Source: Armatimonadota bacterium (lineage in GTDB: Bacteria; Bacteroidota; Ignavibacteria; OLB7). Taken from it: a DNA stretch of 36,154 nucleotides. The stretch is from the NCBI GenBank assembly GCA_020850315.1, contig JADZEY010000050.1, positions 1 through 36,154 of the forward strand, read 5' to 3'. Below, one piece after another: positions 17,003 to 23,924 of the stretch. Position 1 is the stretch's first letter, and the number at the start of each line of letters is the position of its first letter. A model generated the notes under the pieces. That model ran no database searches. It had not been told where the DNA came from and saw only the letters and a list, made by a program, of their open reading frames with translations. Position numbers and translations under genes: made by a program.

Positions 17003-19741
17003 ATGAACAGACCTCTACACGCCGCTTTGCATCGCGCAGGCTTGCTGCTTGCGGTGGGATTGCTGGCCGCAACCGCCACCGTGGCGCAACAAACGCCAAT
17101 GCAAGGCTCCCGCCTTTTCCGACTTGCCGAACGGAAAGTATCCGGCGCAACAGTGCAATCGCTGCAGCTGCTCACCCTTGCCCGCACGCAAGCGCTAACT
17201 CTGGATCTTGCCGCATTCCGCGCCGCCGCCGCCCCGCAGATGCGGGTGGCAGATATGCCAGTTGCGCCGGGGGTAACGGTGAACTTGGAACTGTACGAAC
17301 AGAACAACATCGCCCCCGGTGCCGACCGCAGCTACACCGATGCCAACGGGCGGCGTATCCCGTTGCCAGCACCCAGCGTGCGCACCTTCCGTGGGAAGGT
17401 TGCCAACGACCCCACCAGCGATGTCTTCCTGGCCATTGGCGACCACACGGTGCTGGGCCACGTGAACGTTGATGGCAAAGGATATGAGATCATCACCGAT
17501 TTGGGAGCCACGCAAAAGGGGAACCTTCTGCCGGTTGTCACCTATCCATTTGCTGATCTTCCGGATAACCTGATGCGTTGCGGCGTTAGCGATGAAAACC
17601 TCTATCGCCTAGACCGTGCTTCCAACTATCCACTTCCCAAGCATTCCATTGGGCCGCGGACGCAATCGGTGGGGGGGGCAATCAACTACTCCATCAAAGC
17701 AGGCTTCGATGCTGACTATGAGTATCTGCAGCGATTGTTCAATGGGGATATGGCGATAGCCCAGGACTACATGGTAAGCCTTGCTGGGAAAGTAAGTGCC
17801 ATTTACGAACGCGACTTGGAGACCCAGATTGTTATCAACTACATCCACATTTGGGGAAGCCAATCGGCACAGCCGTACAAGGAAAGCACCAGCATGGATC
17901 AAGCCTTGTACGAAGGAACCGGCTACTGGAAGGATAGCAGCTTGCCGGACCGCGCCTTCATGAGCATCCTTAGCGGCAAGCCCTGGGTGAACCCGATTGG
18001 CATTGCATGGCTAGATGTGCTCTGCATTGATCGGCAGTCGTGCAACTACAGCGCAATCACCTACACCAACCCATCGCGCGATATCGAAGTGCTGGCCCAT
18101 GAGATTGGCCACAACTTCTCGATGCGCCACACCCACGATTGCAGTTGGGGCGGGCCGCATGGCGGGGCGATTGATAAATGCGCACCCGCTGAAGGGGGAA
18201 GCTGCTTTACCGGAACCGAACAGCAGGTGGGGACAATCATGAGCTACTGTGCGCAGAAGGACCTGCGGTTCGATCAAATCCAGATTGATTGGATGCTCCC
18301 CAAAATCAACGCCAACAAGTTTGGACCAAACGCCGAAGGTTGCTTCGAGTTCTCCCGGAAACTTACCGTGATCCCACAACGGATCATCTTCCCGATTGTG
18401 AAACTCAACAATCCAAAGGATACCATCCTGAACGCCATGTTCCGCAACAACAGCAAGGATTCGGTGGTGGTGACGCAGATTGACCTAACCGGCGACATCG
18501 GCTCCTTCGATTTTGCTACCCCATTAACCACACCCTTCACCCTGAAGCCAGGGGAGACAAAATCGGTGGAGGTGACCTTCAATGCCAAAATTGATAGCAA
18601 GCCTCAATACCTGAAAATGCTGATCTCGCACACCGGTTTGAACTTCATCAGCCAGGGGCCAATTGTGGTGAGCTTCGAAGCGTTTGCCGAGAACTACCGC
18701 CCGGTGCTGGGCTTCCAGGATGCTATCGGCAACACACTGGATTTTGGCAAACGAACGGTGCAAGTCCCGGTGCTTGATACGCTCCGGTATGTCAATCAAG
18801 GGAGTGTGGAATCGGCTCCGCTTCACGTTGATCGAACCGAGATTACCGGCCCCAACCGCTTCGATTTTGAGCTTGTTGACGGCAGCGGCCCGTTCGATAT
18901 TCCGGCAACCAACAAACGCAACGGCGTTGTTCAGTTTACACCGTCGTCGGTGGGGAAAAAAACCGCATGGCTGAAAGTCCACAGCAACAGCAACAACATC
19001 CCCGATGCTGTTGACAGCGTGATGCTAACCGGCGAAGGAGTACTGGGAAGTGGGAAAGGGGTTGTGGATTTACGCATCCGCTCAGGAGCAATCAACTTCG
19101 GCGATATTGTCCTGCGGAAGAAAGGGGGGAAAGTTGGCGCGTCGGCTGATACTTCGCTTGCCAACTTCTACTACAACGCCGGCACCATACCGCTCTACAT
19201 CAGCTTCTTCGATGAAGGAAAAAGCCAAGACAATTTCGAGATTCCTTCCCCCATTGTTGAAATTGCACCGGGGCAAGGCGATGAGCTGACTCTGGATTTC
19301 TACGAAGGGGACACAACTGATGCTGGCTTGGGGCTGCACACCGCTATCATGGTGGTGACAACCGAAGACGTTACCGACCCGAACCTCCCAGTGTTTGTTC
19401 AGCGCGACACCATCCCCCTGATTGCCAACGTTGTCCGCGAAGGAACGCCAAGCGGCGTAACTGGTGAGCAACTATCGGCACAAGGGATCAAAATTGTGCC
19501 GAACCCCGTGGCGGCAATGATGCGCCTTAGCGTTGCGCCAGCCCCCAACGAGCTTGGCCTGGGCTACAAGATCACCATCACCGATGCTGCCGGAAGCGAA
19601 CAACACACCGCCAGCGGCGTGTTCGATAACAACGATTCGGTGATTACCATCCCAACCTCCGATTGGCCGGTTGGAACCTACTACATCACCGTGCAAACCA
19701 AGCATCAACGCAGGGTTGCAACCGTCACGGTGCTTCGCTAA
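17003..19741 (+). CDS. Reprolysin-type metzincin metalloprotease with ASH repeats and T9SS sorting domain
   Basis: I start at 17003 (912 residues), where MNRPLHAALHRAGLLLAVG begins a signal peptide ending near 'TVAQQ'. A prodomain like that of M12B proteases follows ('FRGKVANDPTSDVFLAIGDHTV', 'GHVNVDGKGYEIITD'). The zinc motif is H366-E367-x2-H370-x5-H376 in 'HEIGHNFSMRH', with the Met-turn at M413 in 'GTIMSYC'. Cysteines around these motifs ('DRQSCNYS', 'THDCSWGG', 'IDKCAPAEGGSCF') suggest disulfides. From about residue 455 there are three ASH-like domains, for example 'NPKDTILNAMFRNNSKDSVVV' and 'LDFGKRTVQVPVLDTLRYVN'. The last 80 or so residues are a T9SS sorting domain ('IVPNPVAAMMRL' ... 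'WPVGTYYITVQT'). It is a predicted extracellular protease; substrate unknown. Confidence 0.93.
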   Translation: MNRPLHAALHRAGLLLAVGLLAATATVAQQTPMQGSRLFRLAERKVSGATVQSLQLLTLARTQALTLDLAAFRAAAAPQMRVADMPVAPGVTVNLELYEQNNIAPGADRSYTDANGRRIPLPAPSVRTFRGKVANDPTSDVFLAIGDHTVLGHVNVDGKGYEIITDLGATQKGNLLPVVTYPFADLPDNLMRCGVSDENLYRLDRASNYPLPKHSIGPRTQSVGGAINYSIKAGFDADYEYLQRLFNGDMAIAQDYMVSLAGKVSAIYERDLETQIVINYIHIWGSQSAQPYKESTSMDQALYEGTGYWKDSSLPDRAFMSILSGKPWVNPIGIAWLDVLCIDRQSCNYSAITYTNPSRDIEVLAHEIGHNFSMRHTHDCSWGGPHGGAIDKCAPAEGGSCFTGTEQQVGTIMSYCAQKDLRFDQIQIDWMLPKINANKFGPNAEGCFEFSRKLTVIPQRIIFPIVKLNNPKDTILNAMFRNNSKDSVVVTQIDLTGDIGSFDFATPLTTPFTLKPGETKSVEVTFNAKIDSKPQYLKMLISHTGLNFISQGPIVVSFEAFAENYRPVLGFQDAIGNTLDFGKRTVQVPVLDTLRYVNQGSVESAPLHVDRTEITGPNRFDFELVDGSGPFDIPATNKRNGVVQFTPSSVGKKTAWLKVHSNSNNIPDAVDSVMLTGEGVLGSGKGVVDLRIRSGAINFGDIVLRKKGGKVGASADTSLANFYYNAGTIPLYISFFDEGKSQDNFEIPSPIVEIAPGQGDELTLDFYEGDTTDAGLGLHTAIMVVTTEDVTDPNLPVFVQRDTIPLIANVVREGTPSGVTGEQLSAQGIKIVPNPVAAMMRLSVAPAPNELGLGYKITITDAAGSEQHTASGVFDNNDSVITIPTSDWPVGTYYITVQTKHQRRVATVTVLR

Positions 19742-19777
19742 CCAAGCGTTTGTGGCGGTGTGAACACTGCCTAAATT

Positions 19778-19821
19778 TTTGGGGGATTGCTTGCGATTCT
19801 GTCGCCAAGCAATCCCCCAAA
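19778..19821. terminator. Bidirectional terminator after the metalloprotease gene
   Basis: TTTGGGGGATTGCTTG (19778-19793) pairs perfectly with CAAGCAATCCCCCAAA (19806-19821) around a 12-base loop. It lies between two converging genes. AT-rich sequence flanks both sides (AAATTTTT upstream; ATTGTTGTTC downstream). Confidence 0.85.
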
Positions 19822-19865
19822 TTGTTGTTCCTCGCTCGCTCCATTTCACCTGAATACCAGGCCAG

Positions 19866-20258
19866 CTACTTCACCTCAAACTGATGTGACTTCCCCAGCT
19901 TGCCATCCAAGTAAGCATCAATTTTGTACTTGCCGGGCGGCCAACTGGTCGGGAGGCTGAAGGTGACATCCATCTGGTTCTCGATCCCCGACAGCGTTAG
20001 CTCCTTGCTGGCAATCACAAAGTTTTTTTCGCCGCCGGCATCCACCGCCACTAAATCGGCTTTCACTTTCATCCCGCCTCCATTGTTCACATGCACAACG
20101 GCGTGGAACGGGTTGTCGGTTGGTGAGATTGTTTGCACAACATCGCCTGCCGTCCCTTGCTTGTCCAGCGCCAGCTCAATCTCCTGAATCCCAGGTTCGC
20201 CGCAGCCGATCAGCAGCATGGCCACCGCTGCCGCAGCAATCAATGCTTTTGCGTTCAT
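19866..20258 (-). CDS. Small predicted lipoprotein
   Basis: The product has 130 residues. MNAKALIAAAAVAMLLIGCGE is a lipoprotein signal peptide with lipobox LIGC; Cys19 would be lipidated. The mature part looks like a single beta-sandwich ('NPFHAVVHVNNGGGMKVKADLVAV', 'MDVTFSLPTSWPPGKYKIDAYLDGK'). It resembles Ig-like 'intermolecular' domains in FCB lipoproteins, but I recognise no named family. An AGGAGG ribosome-binding site precedes the ATG. The gene begins 59 bp after the propeller gene on the same strand, so the two are probably co-transcribed. A shared terminator lies downstream. Confidence 0.85.
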   Translation of the reverse strand: MNAKALIAAAAVAMLLIGCGEPGIQEIELALDKQGTAGDVVQTISPTDNPFHAVVHVNNGGGMKVKADLVAVDAGGEKNFVIASKELTLSGIENQMDVTFSLPTSWPPGKYKIDAYLDGKLGKSHQFEVK

Positions 20259-20317
20259 CTGTTTCCCTCCTATTGTTTAACTCTGCCGTGCAACCACCCC
20301 GTGTGATCCCGGCAATG

Positions 20318-21385
20318 CTACCATAAGTTCAGCGGAAAATCCTTGCTTCCTGCGTCCATCTCAACCGCGGTTGGGGTGCGATTCTGCTGGTACAGTGTTC
20401 CGTTGGAATCAACAACAAACCATGTGTGGCCGATGTTCGCCAGCCGTTGCGGCGTGCCGATTCCATCGGTGGGTGTCCGTTGCTCCCACTCGGCCCGCAT
20501 AAACGGTAGGGTGTAGATTCCCCCGGTGCCGATCAGGATATGGAGGTTGCCGTCTGGTGTGATGATGTGGGAAGCGATGCGCCGGTTCTCGGTTGCGATT
20601 CCCGTGTTCACGATCTGCCACGACACACCAAAATCAACCGAGCAGAAAATATCGGCACTGGCAAACGAGCCGCTGCTCAGGTTATTCACCCCGATGAACA
20701 GGATGTTGGTGTGCGGGTTCAGAAACAACCGTTGGGTGGTGCTGTTGGCCGCGCCGGCGAACGTCCGTTGCCATGCTTCGGTTCCCCCTTCCGACCGCCA
20801 CACCACTGCCTTCCCAGAATCGCTGGTGGAGGCGGCCACCAAATCCCCGTTGGTGGTGACGCTCAGCAGCGCGCCGTTGGCGGGTGATGCTATCAGCGCC
20901 CACGTTTGGCCTTCGTCGGTGGAGTAGCGCAACGTTGTGTCGTTTGCCGAAAGGTAGATTCCCCCTTGCGAGGTGAACGCGATGTGCCGTAGCTCGGCAT
21001 CCTCCCCCGTTAGCTGAAGCACCGGCGACCAACCGCTGCCATCGTTGACCGAGCGGTAGAGCGTGGCGCGGTGCGGGCTGAACAGAAACAGCGAACCGCT
21101 TGGCGATGGATGGACTGTTGCATCAACCATGTCGTCTGGCTCGATGCCGGTGACTGCGGACTCCCACGTTTCCCCCAGATTCAGCGAGCGGTACAGCAAC
21201 CCCTGATCGTTGGTCTGCAGAAACAGCGTGCCGGATGGAGTTCCAACAAGGTCCACAATTCCAACGGGATTGCCGTTCACAACGGGCGGCTGCACCGGGT
21301 TCCACCCCGATTGCGCGGCAACCCGCAGTCCACCAACCGTGAAGAAAACAAGCGTTGTGATGATGCTGAAAAACGTGAGGTTCAT
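20318..21385 (-). CDS. Secreted beta-propeller protein with Asp-box/BNR repeats
   Basis: I start at 21385, where MNLTFFSIITTLVFFTVGGLRV opens a signal peptide cleaved near 'AAQSG'; the frame extends to 21553 but would run into the divergent ribulokinase gene. The product has 355 residues. Asp-box motifs (S-x-D/N-x-G-x-x-W) recur: 'YRSLNLGETWES', 'YRSVNDGSGWSP', 'RYSTDEGQTWAL' and 'CSVDFGVSWQI', spaced as in sialidase or sortilin-like propellers. I do not see the arginine triad or FRIP motif of active sialidases, so enzymatic activity is doubtful. There is no T9SS tail. It is likely a periplasmic or released binding protein, and shares its promoter region with ribulokinase on the other strand. 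Confidence 0.78.
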   Translation of the reverse strand: MNLTFFSIITTLVFFTVGGLRVAAQSGWNPVQPPVVNGNPVGIVDLVGTPSGTLFLQTNDQGLLYRSLNLGETWESAVTGIEPDDMVDATVHPSPSGSLFLFSPHRATLYRSVNDGSGWSPVLQLTGEDAELRHIAFTSQGGIYLSANDTTLRYSTDEGQTWALIASPANGALLSVTTNGDLVAASTSDSGKAVVWRSEGGTEAWQRTFAGAANSTTQRLFLNPHTNILFIGVNNLSSGSFASADIFCSVDFGVSWQIVNTGIATENRRIASHIITPDGNLHILIGTGGIYTLPFMRAEWEQRTPTDGIGTPQRLANIGHTWFVVDSNGTLYQQNRTPTAVEMDAGSKDFPLNLW

Positions 21386-21430
21386 GGAGGGTTCCCGAAA
21401 AAAGTGATTGGAGAGTTTTACTTTGCGCCA

Positions 21431-21438
21431 CAAACATA
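21431..21438 (-). promoter_or_regulatory. TAnnTTTG promoter element of the propeller gene
   Basis: Reading minus, TATGTTTG matches the Bacteroidota -7 consensus, 46 bases before the propeller start at 21385. It sits in the 85-bp gap to the divergent ribulokinase start. No clear -33 TTTG is present. Confidence 0.4.
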
Positions 21439-21470
21439 ACCGTTTGGCTTGCACATTCCTTTCCATCAGT

Positions 21471-23141
21471 ATGCTTTCTTCCAGAACACGTTGTTCAATT
21501 GGCCTTGATTTCGGAACTGAATCGGGGCGTGCGGTGGTGGTGGATCTATCCACCGGAAAAATTTTGGGAACAGCGGCCCACCCCTACGCCGATGGCGTGA
21601 TTGATGAACGGCTTCCCGGAACCAACACACAGCTTGGGAGCGATTGGGCGCTGCAAAACCCCGATGACTATCTGCAGGTGCTGCGCCACGCTATCCCGGA
21701 AGCCTTGCGCCAAGCGGGGATAACGCCGGATCAAGTGGTGGGGCTTGGGGTGGATTTCACCGCCTGCACAATCCTTCCCACGCTGGCCGATGGAACGCCC
21801 CTCTGCTCGCTTCCCGATTGGCGCAGCAATCCGCACGCTTGGGTCAAGCTCTGGAAACATCACGCCGCCCAACCCGATGCCGACCGCATCACAGCGCTGG
21901 CCGCCGAACGCGCCGAACCCTGGCTTGCACGCTACGGCGGGAAAATCTCTAGCGAATGGCTTCACAGCAAAACACTCCAACTCCTCCGCGAATCGCCCGA
22001 AGTTTTTGCCGCTGCCGAGCGGATTGTGGAGGCTGGCGATTGGGTGGTGTGGCAGCTAACCGGGCGCGAAGTTCGCAACGCTTGCGCCGCCGGCTACAAA
22101 GGCTTGTGGGAGCGGGGAAACGGGTATCCATCGGAAGCATTTCTTACCGCGCTGGACTCGCGGCTGGCCGATTTGAACCGCACCCGGTTGGCCGCTCCGG
22201 TGGTTCCACCGGGGGCGTTTGTTGGCACTCTCAGCGATGCCGGGGCCGCGCTTAGTGGGTTGCTTCCGGGAACCGCCGTTGCTGCCGCAACGATTGATGC
22301 CCACGCCGCAGTCCCCGGAATCGGGGTGACGCAGCCGGGGCAGATGGCGATGATTCTTGGGACCAGTGCTTGCCAGATGCTCCTTTCCGAAACGGAGTCG
22401 CTGGTTGCGGGCATCAGCGGCGTGGTGGCCGATGGCATTCTGCCCGGCTTCTTCGGCTACGAATCGGGGCAAGCCGGCGTTGGCGATCTGTTCGAATGGT
22501 TGGTCCAGCAGGCAACGCCGCCGCGCTACTTCAAGCAAGCAGAGCAGCAGGGGAAGAATATCTATCAGGTGCTGGAGCAAGAAGCCGCCGCGCAGAAACC
22601 GGGGGAGCATGGACTGATTGCGCTGGATTGGTGGAACGGAAACCGTTCGGTGCTGACCGATGCCACACTAAGCGGGTTGCTCGTTGGCGCAACGCTCTCC
22701 ACCCGCGCGCCCGACATCTACCGAGCGTTGATTGAGGCCACCGCTTTTGGTGCGCGGGTCATCATTGAAGCCTACCAAGCGCAGGGGGTGGCGGTGCAGG
22801 AGCTTGTTGCCTGCGGCGGACTTGCCGAGCGGAACGCGCTGCTGATGCAGACCTACGCCGATGTCACCGGAAAGCCGATTCGGCAGGGGGGAACGGGGTT
22901 GGCATCGGCATTGGGCGCGGCGATGTTCGGCGCGGTTGCTGCCGGGGCTGGCAGCGGCGGCTACTCCACAATCGCTGAAGCTGCCAAGCGGATGGTGAAT
23001 TTCCAGAGCGTCACCTTCCATCCGATCCCCGAACACCAAGCCACGTACAGCCGTCTCTACAGCGAATATCTACGCCTGCACAACTATTTCGGAAAGGGTG
23101 AGAACACGGTGATGAAGCGGTTGAGAGAGTGGAAAATGTAG
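21471..23141 (+). CDS. araB: Ribulokinase (FGGY family)
   Basis: The ATG at 21471 gives 556 residues, the usual AraB length. It phosphorylates L-ribulose to L-ribulose 5-phosphate in the cytoplasm, in L-arabinose breakdown. The first phosphate motif is 'GLDFGTESGRAVVVD'. 'LGVDFTACTILPTLADG' and 'DWRSNPHAWVKLWKHH' are typical of ribulokinases rather than xylulokinases or glycerol kinases. 'NACAAGYKGLW', 'LGTSACQMLL' and 'ALDWWNGNRS' are further family landmarks. 'ACGGLAERNALLMQTYADVTGKP' and 'ASALGAAMFGAV' form the C-terminal ATP-binding region. No araA, araD or transporter gene is in the window, so it is isolated from its pathway here. The start lies 85 bp from the divergent propeller gene. 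Confidence 0.93.
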   Translation: MLSSRTRCSIGLDFGTESGRAVVVDLSTGKILGTAAHPYADGVIDERLPGTNTQLGSDWALQNPDDYLQVLRHAIPEALRQAGITPDQVVGLGVDFTACTILPTLADGTPLCSLPDWRSNPHAWVKLWKHHAAQPDADRITALAAERAEPWLARYGGKISSEWLHSKTLQLLRESPEVFAAAERIVEAGDWVVWQLTGREVRNACAAGYKGLWERGNGYPSEAFLTALDSRLADLNRTRLAAPVVPPGAFVGTLSDAGAALSGLLPGTAVAAATIDAHAAVPGIGVTQPGQMAMILGTSACQMLLSETESLVAGISGVVADGILPGFFGYESGQAGVGDLFEWLVQQATPPRYFKQAEQQGKNIYQVLEQEAAAQKPGEHGLIALDWWNGNRSVLTDATLSGLLVGATLSTRAPDIYRALIEATAFGARVIIEAYQAQGVAVQELVACGGLAERNALLMQTYADVTGKPIRQGGTGLASALGAAMFGAVAAGAGSGGYSTIAEAAKRMVNFQSVTFHPIPEHQATYSRLYSEYLRLHNYFGKGENTVMKRLREWKM

Positions 23142-23154
23142 GGGGGAGCACGGA

Positions 23155-23306
23155 AGTCAGTGGTCAGTAGCGAAGAGGCTATGCTCCATTTCATACTTCA
23201 TCATTCATACTTCATACTTCCAAAGGTCAGTGGTGAAGAGGCTATGCTTCATTCTTCATTCGACGGTCAGTGGTCATTGGTCCATGGTCATTGGTCATTA
23301 GTGAAG
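23155..23306. repeat. Compound heptamer-repeat module, three degenerate copies
   Basis: Two close copies and one weaker copy of GAAGAGGCTATGCTYCATT occur near 23172, 23235 and 23303, each next to GGTCAGT-type heptamers. Five consecutive heptamers at 23265-23299 read GGTCAGT, GGTCATT, GGTCCAT, GGTCATT, GGTCATT. A TTCATAC-type run of four units lies at 23190-23217. I see no gene in this stretch. Confidence 0.7.
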
Positions 23307-23360
23307 AGGGTATTCTTCATTCTCTACTCGGGTGAGATGAGATTGGGAACATCCATCTTC

Positions 23361-23584
23361 CGCCCTGAAGGGGCAGCATACGCCAGCCCAGGGCAACGCC
23401 CTGGGAACGCAATCCCCCAACAATATCAACGCCCTGAAGGGGCAATTCAACACGCCGTTGTAGCTCATGTTCATCACATGGTGGTGGTGGTGATATTGTT
23501 GTGCCGCCCTTTCAGGGCTTGGAGTTGGTGTGCTCGGCAACCCAGGGCGTTGCCCTGGGCTATGGTAGTGTGCCCCGTTGGGGC
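23361..23584. repeat. REP/BIME-like compound inverted repeat
   Basis: The palindrome CCCAGGGCAACGCCCTGGG at 23387-23405 reappears as its exact reverse complement at 23541-23559. A second short palindromic block, CGCCCTGAAGGGGC, occurs at 23361 and 23430, with inverted relatives at 23506-23518 and 23572-23584. Both halves have the order block-palindrome-block and face each other around 23470. Translation gives the meaningless 'SPGQRPG' peptide on both strands, a string I know from spurious ORFs over such repeats. No transposase is nearby. Confidence 0.8.
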
Positions 23585-23758
23585 GTGGAGAGTGATGGTG
23601 TTGCCGTCGCCATCGCTGCTCCGATTCTACCGGGGGCAATCGCATCCAACTCAATAGCCTATCTCGCAATCTCAACGCACCCAAGTATCCATTCACCATT
23701 CACTATTTCAACCTGCGGGCGTATTTTTCGAAGAAAAGCCGCTACCGCACTTCTTCCT

Positions 23759-23912
23759 TTCATCCTTCAACCTTCATACTTCATACTTCATACTTCATAC
23801 TTCATACTTCAACCTTCATCCTTCAACCTTCATACTTCAACCTTCAACCTTCATACTTCATACTTCAACCTTCATCCTTCAACCTTCAACCTTCATACTT
23901 CATACTTCATAC
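23759..23912. repeat. 22-unit tandem heptamer array in the leader of the cyclase gene
   Basis: There are 22 uninterrupted 7-bp units: TTCATAC (11), TTCAACC (8) and TTCATCC (3), varying only at unit positions 5 and 6. The array ends 12 bases before the cyclase ATG at 23925. The sequence between 23585 and 23758 shows no gene or clear element. Confidence 0.95.
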
Positions 23913-23924
23913 TTTCTTCTTGCC

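Noticed and set aside
20318-21385. Active sialidase
   Set aside because: Asp boxes are present but I cannot find the catalytic arginines or the FRIP motif, so only a propeller fold is claimed.
23160-23699. Open frames on both strands between araB and the cyclase
   Set aside because: They are translations of the heptamer and palindrome repeats ('SPGQRPG' on both strands), without domain or codon-usage support.
23759-23912. CRISPR array
   Set aside because: Units are 7 bp and contiguous, with no spacers and no cas genes nearby.
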